Assembly: GCF_019443425.1 (NCBI RefSeq) | Contig: NZ_CP080382.1 | Location: forward strand, 558,001 to 622,000 | Source of the DNA: Arthrobacter sp. PAMC25284 | GTDB lineage: Bacteria > Actinomycetota > Actinomycetes > Actinomycetales > Micrococcaceae | Reading direction: 5' to 3' | DNA length: 64,000 nt | In this document: positions 35,606 through 42,830 of the stretch, piece by piece | Position numbering within the stretch: the first letter of the stretch is position 1 | Layout: the number at the start of each line of letters is the position of its first letter | Notes under the pieces: model-generated | Database searches by the model: none | What the model was told of the DNA's origin: nothing | What the model saw: only the letters and a program-made list of their open reading frames with translations | Position numbers and translations under genes: made by a program

Positions 35606-37792
35606 ATGGCGGACGGTAAGCACCACGACAGCGCGGATATCGCGGACGCATACCTGCTGGAACTCGCAGCGGCCCACGGGGTTGGGACGAGCTACCGGGG
35701 GTGGGACGGGGCCGAATACCCGGTGAAGGCAGGCACCCTGCACAGCGTCCTCACAGCACTGGGTATCCCGTCCCAGGGGGCCGGGGAAGTGCAGCGCTCG
35801 CTGCACGAGGCCCGGCTGGCACCGTGGCGGCGCATTCTGCCGCCGGTCTTGGTGGTCCGGGAGGGCAGATCCGCGGAGGTCAATGTCCACGTTCCGCACG
35901 GCCGCCGGGTCGCCGTCCGGATCATCGCAGAAGACGGGACCAGCCATGAAGCCGCCCAACGGGAGAACTGGGATGAGCCGGTCGACGTCGACGGCGTCCT
36001 CACCGGCCGGGCGACCTTCGGCATCCCCGATCACCTTCCGCTCGGTTGGCACACCCTGCAGGCCGACACCGACGGCGGTATGGCCGAATGCCAGTTGGTG
36101 GTCACGCCGCAACGGCTTCGCACCGCCGATGCGCTCGCGGAACGGCGGGAATGGGGGCTGACAGCACAGCTCTACTCGGTCCGGTCCCGCCGGTCCTGGG
36201 GCATCGGAGACCTCGCGGATCTGGCGGACCTCGCAGCAGTATCCGCGCACGACGGGGCCGGCTTCATCCTGATCAACCCGTTGCACGCGGCCGAGCCCCG
36301 CCCGCCGATCGAAGATTCGCCGTACTTGCCCACCAGCCGTCGATTCTTCAACCCGCTATACCTGCGGGTTGAAGACATCCCCGAGTACGCCGGTCTGGAC
36401 GGTGAAGCCCGGGCCGGCATCATCGGTGATGCTCAAGAGCAGCAGACCGCAAACCTGTCGGCGGACCTGCTCGACCGGAATAGCAGTTATGCCGCAAAGC
36501 TCGCGGCGCTGGAACACCTCTTCACTGTGCCCCGCAACGCAGACCGCAACAGGGAGTTTACGGCCTTCCGCACGGGGCAGGGGCAGGGTCTTGAGGACTT
36601 CGCCCTGTGGAGCGCGCTCGCCGAACGGCTGGAACCGTCCGCCCCGGAATGGACCACTGAGGCCGCCTCGCCGGGAACGGCCTACTGTGCGGAACTGCGG
36701 ACGCGTCTCGCCGACAGGATCGAATTCCACAGCTGGCTGCAGTGGCTGTGCGACCAGCAGCTCGAGTCGGCACAGCATTCGGCCAGGCAGTCCGGTATGC
36801 CGGTCGGTGTCATCCATGACCTGGCCGTCGGCGTGAAACTCGGCGGAGCCGACGCCTGGACGCTCGCCAGCGTGCTGGCCCGCGGTGTGACCGTGGGCGC
36901 ACCGCCGGACATGTTCAATCAGCAGGGCCAGAACTGGACCCAGCCGCCCTGGCACCCGGTCAAACTCGCCGAGTCGGGGTATGCCGCCTACCGGGACATG
37001 CTCAGGACGGTCCTACGGCACGCCGGCGGGGTCCGCGTGGACCACATCCTCGGCCTGTTCCGGCTGTGGTGGATTCCGGAAGGAGCAGGGCCCGCGCACG
37101 GCACATACGTCTACTACGACCATGAGGCCCTCATTGGCATCCTGGCCCTGGAAGCGCAACGGGCGGGGGCGGTCGTGATCGGGGAAGACCTGGGTGTGTT
37201 CGAGCCGTGGGTCCGCGATTACCTGGCCGAACGGGGCATCTTCGGTACCTCCATCCTCTGGTTCGAGCATGATGCGAACGGTCCCATCCCGCCGGAACGC
37301 TACCGGCAGCAGTGCCTGACCAGCGCCAACACCCACGATTTGCCGCCAACGGCGGGCTATCTGGCCGGTGAGCACGTGACGCTCCGGGAATCGCTGGGCC
37401 TGCTCGGCCGCCCTGTCGCGGAAGAACGCGCCGCGGCCATCGCTGAGCAGGAGGCGGTCCTGGCCCTGGTTCGGGAGCGCGGCCTGCTGCCGGAGCCAGT
37501 TGCCGCCGGCGAGTCCGCCACGGAATCTGCCGCCCCGGACACGCGGGCCATGGTCGAGGCGCTCTATGCGTTCAGCACCTTGACGCCCTCGTCGCTGTTG
37601 GGCGTGGCGCTGGTCGACGCAGTCGGGGAAACCCGCACGCAAAACCAGCCCGGGACCAGTACGGAGTATCCGAATTGGTGCATCCCCCTGGCGGGACCCG
37701 GCGGCACCGTCCTCGTCGATGAACTGCCGGAAAATCCGGGGTACCGGTCCCTCGTGCGGACCATGCAGACGGCACTTAGGCCGCAGGCCTGA
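35606..37792 (+). CDS. malQ: 4-alpha-glucanotransferase (amylomaltase)
   Basis: A 728-residue GH77 enzyme that transfers maltosyl or longer glucan units between malto-oligosaccharides. Catalytic segments are VRVDHILGLFRLWWIPEG (nucleophile Asp, near residue 477), VIGEDLGVFEP (acid/base Glu) and TSANTHDLPPTAGYLAG (third acid Asp). The N-terminal about 160 residues form the beta-sandwich extension usual in actinobacterial MalQ. ATG 35606 has TAGAGT 6 nt upstream and no Shine-Dalgarno, so it is leaderless. It stands alone, but it belongs to the same glucan metabolism as glgC and glgA some 16 kb away. The gene is immediately followed by an IS remnant. Confidence 0.97.
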   Translation: MADGKHHDSADIADAYLLELAAAHGVGTSYRGWDGAEYPVKAGTLHSVLTALGIPSQGAGEVQRSLHEARLAPWRRILPPVLVVREGRSAEVNVHVPHGRRVAVRIIAEDGTSHEAAQRENWDEPVDVDGVLTGRATFGIPDHLPLGWHTLQADTDGGMAECQLVVTPQRLRTADALAERREWGLTAQLYSVRSRRSWGIGDLADLADLAAVSAHDGAGFILINPLHAAEPRPPIEDSPYLPTSRRFFNPLYLRVEDIPEYAGLDGEARAGIIGDAQEQQTANLSADLLDRNSSYAAKLAALEHLFTVPRNADRNREFTAFRTGQGQGLEDFALWSALAERLEPSAPEWTTEAASPGTAYCAELRTRLADRIEFHSWLQWLCDQQLESAQHSARQSGMPVGVIHDLAVGVKLGGADAWTLASVLARGVTVGAPPDMFNQQGQNWTQPPWHPVKLAESGYAAYRDMLRTVLRHAGGVRVDHILGLFRLWWIPEGAGPAHGTYVYYDHEALIGILALEAQRAGAVVIGEDLGVFEPWVRDYLAERGIFGTSILWFEHDANGPIPPERYRQQCLTSANTHDLPPTAGYLAGEHVTLRESLGLLGRPVAEERAAAIAEQEAVLALVRERGLLPEPVAAGESATESAAPDTRAMVEALYAFSTLTPSSLLGVALVDAVGETRTQNQPGTSTEYPNWCIPLAGPGGTVLVDELPENPGYRSLVRTMQTALRPQA

Positions 37793-37836
37793 GGAGCCGG
37801 GGGAGTAGCGGCGGTGCGGATTGCCGCCGGCTCCCT

Positions 37837-37895
37837 GTTGCCTCACGTCAATAGGTCCGGGAGGGTTGCTTCGTTGCCTCAAATGAAAAGGTCCG
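37837..37895. repeat. Left end: two tandem-like terminal repeats
   Basis: The outer copy (37837-37859) reads GTTGCCTCACGTCAATAGG then TCCG. The inner copy (37873-37895) reads GTTGCCTCA-AA-TGAAAAGGTCCG. The inner copy matches the inner copy at the other end in 21 of 23 positions in inverted orientation. The transposase stop codon (37848-37850) lies inside the outer copy. Confidence 0.8.
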
Positions 37896-38822
37896 TTTCC
37901 GGGGCGGGTTGAACCAGGTGTTGATCTTGTAGTCCCGCGGTGTGGATTTGGCCTGGGCGAGTGTTTCGAGTTGACCGGTCAGGGCCAGGATCTGCCGGGA
38001 CAACGCCGCGGGTTTGATCCGTTTGAGCTGGGCGTTCATGGTGATCAAGGGACGCTTGCGTACCCCGAGGTGGCTGGCGGCACGCTGGTGCGGGGTGAGC
38101 GCGGCATCGTGTTTCTTGGTCACTTTCGCTCCGTGGCGTTCTTTGGATACCAGTTTTTGCTGCGGGAGCAGGTAGTTCGTGAAGAGCGCGTCAAGTTCCC
38201 AGATGTCGTTGAGTTTTTCCAGCTCGGCGGCGGTGTCGTAGCGGTAATAGCCGACGAGTTCCCGTACCCGGGCCGGGACCGGGTGAACGTGATCTGCCGG
38301 GCATGGCAGTCCTCCAGCAGGTACTCGTTGATGAACTCGGAGCCGTTGTCCGAATCGGGATCTGGGATTTCAGCAACGACCCGGGCTTGATATGGGACCG
38401 GCCCCGCAGCACCAGCCGTGCCCGTTCCGGGGCCAGCCGGCGGTCAATCGTCGCTGCACTCATCCGCATCAACAGCGACGCCTATGATCGGTCAGGGCCA
38501 GCTCCCCGTCCCGGCGCAGCAACGGCACCAGCACCGGCAACATCGGCGCCAGACGCTTGCCCGCCGGAGCCCGCAGCACCGCCCAGCAGACCACCAGCGC
38601 CTCGATGACCCCGTAGCCATACACGCACGGGTGCGGCGCCCGGACACCGACAGGTCTGAGCTCCAACGCCGGCCGCAACGCCCGCCTGGCATAATCCCGG
38701 TTCCAGCCCGTGAGCTCCACCAGCTCATCGAGAGTCCGTATCTTCTCGGACCGGTTCCCCCGGGCATAGGCCCTGGCCTTGATCACCGTGACAGCCTTCC
38801 GCTGGCTCATCGTCAGTCCCAT
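37848..38822 (-). pseudogene. Degenerate DDE/rve-type transposase
   Basis: The N-terminal helix-turn-helix part is intact (MSQRKAVTVIKARAYARGNRSEK... ELVELTGWNRDYARRAL). The frame is then lost near 38480 (ELALTDH / LLMRMSAATIDRRLAPERARLVL). A large deletion joins HIKPGSLLKSQIPIR to DSDNGSEFINEYLLEDCHARQ, removing the first part of the catalytic core. A second deletion joins TRSRPG to VRELVGYYRYDTAAELEKLN. The C-terminus (TKKHDAALTPHQRAASHLGVR) is again intact. Only one catalytic Asp, in DSDNGSEF, remains. Unlike the single-base shifts elsewhere in the window, these losses are true deletions, so this is a real pseudogene. Confidence 0.85.
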
Positions 38823-38852
38823 CCTCCAAGGATGTCCGCGCCGACCCGCTCC

Positions 38853-38910
38853 CGGACCTTTTCAGATGAGGCAACGTATCCGGCTCCGCGGACCTTTCCC
38901 ATGAGTCAAC
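38853..38910. repeat. Right end: two terminal repeats
   Basis: The inner copy at 38853-38875 (reverse strand GTTGCCTCA-TC-TGAAAAGGTCCG) pairs with the left inner copy. The outer copy at 38889-38910 (reverse strand GTTGACTCATGGGAAAGG then TCCG) is a diverged version. Confidence 0.8.
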
Positions 38911-38953
38911 GCGGGCTCTGGCCTGCACGGGCCCGGCCCGCTAGCATGGCCGG

Positions 38954-39949
38954 ATGAGGCGATACGGCAGACGCGCTCTCACCGTCCCGGTCGTGCTGGC
39001 TCTACTGCTAGCCGGGTGTACGTCGACCACGCCAACTCCCAGCCCGACGCCGGCCCAGGCGTCAGGATCAACGCAACCCGCGGCGCCGGGATCCGTTTCG
39101 CAGGCGGCGCCCACGAAAACGGAGCCGTCGTCGGTGGGGACCGGATCCGCGCGGCCAGCGGGCGGGCAGCTGGACCACGTTGTCATTATCGTCTTGGAAA
39201 ACAAGTCCGCTTCGGAGGTCCTGGCGGGCGCGCAGTCACCGTATTTCAGCCGACTCGCGCAAGACTATGCGCTGGCCGCCAACTACCAGGCGATCATGCG
39301 CCCCAGCCTGCCGAACTACATCGCGATGACGGCCGGTACCAACGCGGGCATCACGAGCAACTGCAAGCCGAAGGATTGCTCCCGGGACGTGCGGAGCATC
39401 GCCGACTCGATCCAGGATTCCGGCCGGACCTGGAAAATGTACGCCGAGGGGATGCGGGAACCCTGTCTGGCGGAGAACTCCGGCAAATACGCAGTGAAGC
39501 ACAACCCCTTTATGTATTACCGCTCCGTCACCGCGGACAAGGCCTCCTGCGCCGGGCGTGTGGTGCCTTACACCATGCTGGATCAGGATCTCATGTCGGC
39601 AGCAGGTCTTCCCGACTACGCCTTCATCAGTCCGGACATGTGCAACGGCACCCATGATTGCCCCATCCGGACCGGTGATGACTGGCTAGCCCGCGAGGTC
39701 CCGAAAATCCTGGGCTCACCGTCGTTCACCACCCGGAATTCCCTGCTGGTGGTGACCTGGGACGAGGGCGGCAAAAACGACAACCGCGTGGCGACAGTTT
39801 TCGCCGGACCGGCAGCCCGGAACGGCTACACCTCACAGACGGCCTACACCCACTACTCGCTGTTGCGCACCATCGAGGATGCCTGGGGTCTTCCGCCGCT
39901 GACCGAGAACGACAGGAACGCACCCGTTATGAGGGACCTGCTCAACTAG
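38954..39949 (+). CDS. Lipoprotein phosphoesterase (acid phosphatase/phospholipase C-like, PF04185)
   Basis: A 331-residue secreted lipoprotein: signal RRALTVPVVLALLLAGC with lipobox LLAGC, then about 45 residues of Ser/Thr/Pro linker, then the phosphoesterase domain. Conserved pieces are HVVIIVLENKSASEVL (metal-binding Glu-Asn), MRPSLPNYIAMTAGT (active-site region), ISPDMCNGTHDC and LVVTWDEGGKNDN with its late Asp-Glu. Family members hydrolyse phosphate esters including phospholipids and sugar or nucleotide phosphates outside the cell. ATG 38954 has TAGCAT 6 nt upstream, a leaderless start. It directly abuts the IS remnant and is followed by a terminator, so it is a single-gene unit. Confidence 0.9.
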   Translation: MRRYGRRALTVPVVLALLLAGCTSTTPTPSPTPAQASGSTQPAAPGSVSQAAPTKTEPSSVGTGSARPAGGQLDHVVIIVLENKSASEVLAGAQSPYFSRLAQDYALAANYQAIMRPSLPNYIAMTAGTNAGITSNCKPKDCSRDVRSIADSIQDSGRTWKMYAEGMREPCLAENSGKYAVKHNPFMYYRSVTADKASCAGRVVPYTMLDQDLMSAAGLPDYAFISPDMCNGTHDCPIRTGDDWLAREVPKILGSPSFTTRNSLLVVTWDEGGKNDNRVATVFAGPAARNGYTSQTAYTHYSLLRTIEDAWGLPPLTENDRNAPVMRDLLN

Positions 39950-39953
39950 CGCT

Positions 39954-39974
39954 GCCTGCTGCCTGCTGCCTGCA
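39954..39974. repeat. Second GCCTGCT heptad array, three copies
   Basis: Two perfect copies and one with a final A substitution, starting 5 nt after the phosphoesterase stop. It has the same unit and orientation as the array at 32084-32121. Confidence 0.85.
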
Positions 39975-39994
39975 CCAAGGCGGTCAGCCGGACA

Positions 39995-40035
39995 CGAAAA
40001 ACCCCCGGAAAGCCAAGGTTCCCCGGGGGTTTTCG
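39995..40035. terminator. Bidirectional terminator after phosphoesterase gene
   Basis: CGAAAAACCCCCGG pairs with CCGGGGGTTTTCG (one bulged A), giving a T run on both strands. It serves the phosphoesterase gene and the convergent small gene at 40058-40347. Confidence 0.9.
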
Positions 40036-40057
40036 GTGCCCGGCCGGGCCGGCAGGG

Positions 40058-40347
40058 CTAGAGCAACGGCGGCTCGTCCGCGAGCAGGGCGTCGATGTGC
40101 GCGGCACGATGCGCGGCATACGCCATGGCCGCGGCGCGCAGGTGGCCAGGGCCCCGACCGGCACGTCCATGTACTGCGAGCATTCCCTGGCGATGCAGCG
40201 GATCTCATTCGGGTTCGAATGCCGGTATCCGGGGTGTTCGGTTTCGACCCGGGCGATGGCATCGGTGATGGCCCGGGTCGCGGAGGTCAGGTCGGCGGGT
40301 GCCGTCGCTCCGACGATGCTTACAATTTCTGCAAATTCAATACTCAT
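40058..40347 (-). pseudogene. Small hypothetical protein, one frameshift
   Basis: The start MSIEFAEIVSIVGATAPADL runs in one frame to DVPVGALA, then the coding sense passes to another frame, HLRAAAMAYAAHRAAHIDALLADEPPLL, with its stop at 40058-40060. The change needs one added base (or two lost) and falls at the GGGCCCC tract 40149-40155. The repaired protein would have about 96 residues, alpha-helical and acidic. I do not recognise the family. RNEIRC-like residues (NEIRCIARECSQYM) include two cysteines. Termination is shared with the phosphoesterase gene. The lesion is the only net loss among the eight suspected length errors. Confidence 0.55.
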
Positions 40348-40890
40348 GGTGTCCGCCTCTTCTCATACGCTGATTTTGCTGCCGTGCATAGGGCCTTTCG
40401 TACTTTCGTACGATCGTGCAGACCATTATGCAACCCGCTGGGTGTGATTCAGGCCACATCTCGATCTCGTATCCCGATTGTTACGGCGGGGACCGGCGGC
40501 GACCGGCGCTGACGACACCCGGATTGTGGCGCCCACGGTGCGCCACAAGAACACGTCAGATCTCAGCTTCACCAGGTGGAATGGTGCCGCCGCTGCCGAT
40601 CTCGCCTCGGGTTTGGGCCTGGTGGATCCGCCGTGAATGGCCCTCGTACTGATTCTCGGTGTGACAGCGATGAGTCTCATCGCCACCGCCAGGAAGTAGA
40701 GCGTGGCGGAGTTCTTGAACTACTCGACGGCGGACCCGGCGACGCCCTAAGGGACTCAGTGCCCGATACTTTTTTCGAAAATCGAGTGCGAAATTGCCCC
40801 GCTCGTGGTGGGATTGTCTCAGCATGTTTGCGGATACGTTTAGGTGCCGCAGGGTGTACGCCGCGAGCAGCTCACAGAGGAGTCCGGCTA
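40348..40890. other. 543-nt region without a convincing gene
   Basis: Open frames here on both strands have no family resemblance and poor codon character. The stretch is less GC-rich than its surroundings in places. It contains the direct repeat TTCGTACTTTCGTACG near 40397, a 9-bp inverted repeat at 40524-40548 and an AT-rich palindrome TTTTCGAAAA near 40773. It probably holds the promoter of the gene at 40891 and perhaps remnants of lost genes. Confidence 0.5.
40524..40548. promoter_or_regulatory. Perfect 9-bp inverted repeat
   Basis: TTGTGGCGC and GCGCCACAA flank a 7-nt centre CCACGGT. It could be a protein-binding site or an RNA hairpin. It lies 343 bp before the gene at 40891, too far for a simple operator of that gene. 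Confidence 0.4.
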
Positions 40891-41325
40891 ATGGCCAAGT
40901 ATGTTCGTGGACCGGGCGGTTCGGCTATTAACGCTGAGCACATAGTCAGGTTCTTCGTAGCCCAGGGTGGAGTCAGAGCCTGTGCCGGACTTCGCGACCC
41001 AAATGACGCCGCCCACTACCTCATCGCCGAAACAGTCAATGGGGACATCTGCGACCTGGCCTGCTTCGATGACCCGATGAACGCCGAAGAGGCTATCGAG
41101 GATCTGATCTCCGCCATTTCCAACCCGGAAGGCGGCGCAATGATCGGGCTGTTCCCCATCGCACTTCATTTCACGGACGTGTCAAGGCATGACATCAGGC
41201 TCGAACAGGAAATCGCAGGCAGGAATGACGCCGAGACCGATGCGCTGGGCAACGTCGCCATGACCATCGCCGGGGCCATCATCGGTGCAAAAGCCGCCGT
41301 CGACTGTGAGGGTTCGCTCCTGTGA
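40891..41325 (+). CDS. Hypothetical protein, 144 residues
   Basis: I do not recognise this protein. It reads MAKYVRGPGGSAINAEHIVRFF, then VRACAGLRDPNDAAHYLIAE, FDDPMNAEEAIEDLISAI and a C-terminal part with GNVAMTIAGAIIGAKAAVD. The first third looks like a small beta-rich fold, and the alanine/glycine-rich end is mildly hydrophobic but not a clear membrane helix. AGAGGAG about 10 nt before ATG 40891 supports the start. Its stop overlaps the next start (GTGA), so it is translationally coupled to the small downstream frame. It lies in the accessory region between the IS remnant and tRNA-Leu. Confidence 0.65.
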   Translation: MAKYVRGPGGSAINAEHIVRFFVAQGGVRACAGLRDPNDAAHYLIAETVNGDICDLACFDDPMNAEEAIEDLISAISNPEGGAMIGLFPIALHFTDVSRHDIRLEQEIAGRNDAETDALGNVAMTIAGAIIGAKAAVDCEGSLL

Positions 41326-41522
41326 AAGTCCGCGTACCGATTATGACCACCCTTACCGCCCCACAGGAGGCCCGCACCGCGGAGCGGACCGCGCTGGCTT
41401 CCCGGGCCGGGACGGCCACGCAGCCGGCCGCCGCCCGGGAGCACGGATCGGCATCGCAGTCCGCCTACGATGCGCTCCTGTCACGCATCGCACCCCGGCG
41501 GGAACCCGACTTCGGGCAATGA
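41322..41522 (+). CDS. Small hypothetical protein coupled to upstream gene
   Basis: A 66-residue frame beginning at a GTG that overlaps the preceding stop (GTGA). It is alanine, threonine and arginine rich (TLTAPQEARTAERTALASRAG) and ends SRIAPRREPDFGQ. No family is recognised. An ATG at 41343 is an alternative start. The overlap and uninterrupted frame are the only support, and it could be spurious. Confidence 0.4.
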   Translation: MKVRVPIMTTLTAPQEARTAERTALASRAGTATQPAAAREHGSASQSAYDALLSRIAPRREPDFGQ

Positions 41523-41667
41523 TCTGGGGGACCGGTGTGATCGCTGGGGACACCTCGTTCGCGGGGTGGCCCGCGGCGTGGATCATCTCCAACCGTTTCG
41601 GCCCGCCGCCGGGGAGGACTTGAATTGGGCTTGGCGTAGGGTGAAATTCAGACGATAGGAGCACTTC

Positions 41668-42432
41668 ATGAAGAAAATTCTCATGGTACTGACCAGCGTT
41701 TCCGAGATCGGCGATACGGACGAGAAGACCGGCTACAACGTGGCCGAGGCTGCGCATCCCTGGAAGGTCTTCAAGGATTCCGGGCATTTCGTCGACTTCG
41801 CGTCCATCCAGGGCGGCCAGCCACCGCGCGACGAGGTGGACTCGGAAGATCCCATCCAGGTTTCCTTCACGGAGGACGAAGCCACGCGCGCCGGTCTCTA
41901 TAACACTGCGCGCGTCGACGTCGTTGATCCCGAACAGTACGACGCCGTTTTCCTCGTTGGCGGCCACGGCACCATGTGGGACTTCCCGGACAGCGAAGGC
42001 CTGCAGAATCTGGTTGCCAGCGTCTACAACGCCGGCGGCTTGGTGGGCGCGGTCTGCCACGGGCCGGCCGGCCTGCTGAACGTGGAATTGGAGAACGGGC
42101 TTCGCCTCGTCGAGGGCCGGAAGGTGGCCGCCTTCACCAACGACGAGGAGGTTGCCGCAGGGAAGGATAAAGTCATCCCGTTCTTTTTGGCAGACCGGCT
42201 CGAGGAACAGGGCGCCACCCACGTCTTCGCTGATGTCTTCGAGGAGAAGGTTGTGGTTGACGACCGGCTGGTGACTGGCCAGAACCCGGCTTCAGCCGCT
42301 GGCGTGGCCAAGGAGATGGAGAAGCTCTTCGCAGAAATCATCCACCAGGAAAAAGCCGAGGAACAGCACGAGGCAAAGGCTCTGCGCGCCGAGAAGGACG
42401 CCAGGAAGGCTGCCGGAGAAGCGGAGCACTAA
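41668..42432 (+). CDS. Type 1 glutamine amidotransferase-like protein (DJ-1/PfpI, Hsp31-like)
   Basis: A 254-residue class I GATase-fold protein of the Hsp31/YajL-like branch. The nucleophilic elbow is GLVGAVCHGPAGLLNVELENG (Cys, with His next to it), with the acid upstream in DAVFLVGGHGTMWDFPD. Family members act as glyoxalase III-type enzymes, deglycases or chaperones under stress. The exact role here is not determinable. A charged, lysine/glutamate-rich C-terminal tail of about 30 residues (EKAEEQHEAKALRAEKDARKAA) is an unusual extension. GGAGCACTT precedes ATG 41668. It is the last protein gene before tRNA-Leu and has its own terminator. Confidence 0.88.
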   Translation: MKKILMVLTSVSEIGDTDEKTGYNVAEAAHPWKVFKDSGHFVDFASIQGGQPPRDEVDSEDPIQVSFTEDEATRAGLYNTARVDVVDPEQYDAVFLVGGHGTMWDFPDSEGLQNLVASVYNAGGLVGAVCHGPAGLLNVELENGLRLVEGRKVAAFTNDEEVAAGKDKVIPFFLADRLEEQGATHVFADVFEEKVVVDDRLVTGQNPASAAGVAKEMEKLFAEIIHQEKAEEQHEAKALRAEKDARKAAGEAEH

Positions 42433-42552
42433 CACCAACAGCGCACTGATACTGACGGCCAACCCTACAGCGGGGTGGCCGTCGGGCGGCGGGTGTCGCA
42501 TTTCAGGATCCGCGTGGGCGAAGCAAAAGCCCTCGTGGGCGGGAACACGAAA

Positions 42553-42588
42553 AAACCCCCGGAAAATCAGAAGATTTTCCGGGGGTTT
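42553..42588. terminator. Terminator between DJ-1-like gene and tRNA-Leu
   Basis: AAACCCCCGGAAAATC pairs perfectly with GATTTTCCGGGGGTTT around AGAA. It lies 7 nt from the tRNA 3' end, so it probably ends the tRNA transcript on the minus strand as well as the upstream gene. Confidence 0.9.
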
Positions 42589-42594
42589 CCCTTG

Positions 42595-42677
42595 TGCGCG
42601 GAGGGGGACTTGAACCCCCACCCCCTTTCGAGGACTAGCACCTCAAGCTAGCGCGTCTGCCATTCCGCCACCCGCGC
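42595..42677 (-). tRNA. tRNA-Leu (anticodon GAG)
   Basis: The minus strand folds as a type II tRNA: acceptor GCGCGGG with TCCGCGC (one G-U pair) and discriminator A, anticodon stem CTAGC/GCTAG around loop TTGAGGT (anticodon GAG, reading CUC), a long variable arm, and T arm GGGGG-TTCAAGT-CCCCC. The CCA end is not encoded. The gene is intact and faces away from the M20 peptidase gene. Confidence 0.95.
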
Positions 42678-42830
42678 AGGTGGTAATCCGGAGTACATTT
42701 CGCCTTTCAGCGCTTTGCTTTTCTCCGGAGCAGCGAGAAAGACTCTAGCACGAACTTTCCGGAAACAAATAATCGGGGCTTGTGGGTAGGCTGAAACCAA
42801 CACATGACCCACCGTCGCGAGGAGTTTTCC

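Larger units (their letters stand above)
37837..38910. mobile_element. Decayed insertion sequence with doubled terminal repeats
   Basis: A 1.07-kb remnant bounded by inverted repeats. Each end carries two copies of a roughly 22-23-bp repeat of the form GTTGnCTCA...AAGGTCCG. Between them lies a transposase gene broken by deletions. No target duplication is recognisable at the outer edges. The element lies between malQ and a phosphoesterase gene and cannot be active alone. The transposase resembles the rve/DDE integrase-type IS elements (IS481-like group) frequent in Arthrobacter. Confidence 0.82.

Noticed and set aside
37801..38910. Several intact-looking ORFs within the IS remnant considered as separate genes
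   Set aside because: They are fragments of one transposase in different frames, joined by deletions; none carries a full catalytic core.
40637..40699. 20-codon hydrophobic frame MALVLILGVTAMSLIATARK
   Set aside because: Too short, no ribosome site or close -10 box, and preceded directly by a stop; chance hydrophobic stretch is likely.
42541..42600. tRNA-associated integration site (att) at tRNA-Leu
   Set aside because: No duplicated tRNA 3' end or integrase gene was seen on either side in the window.
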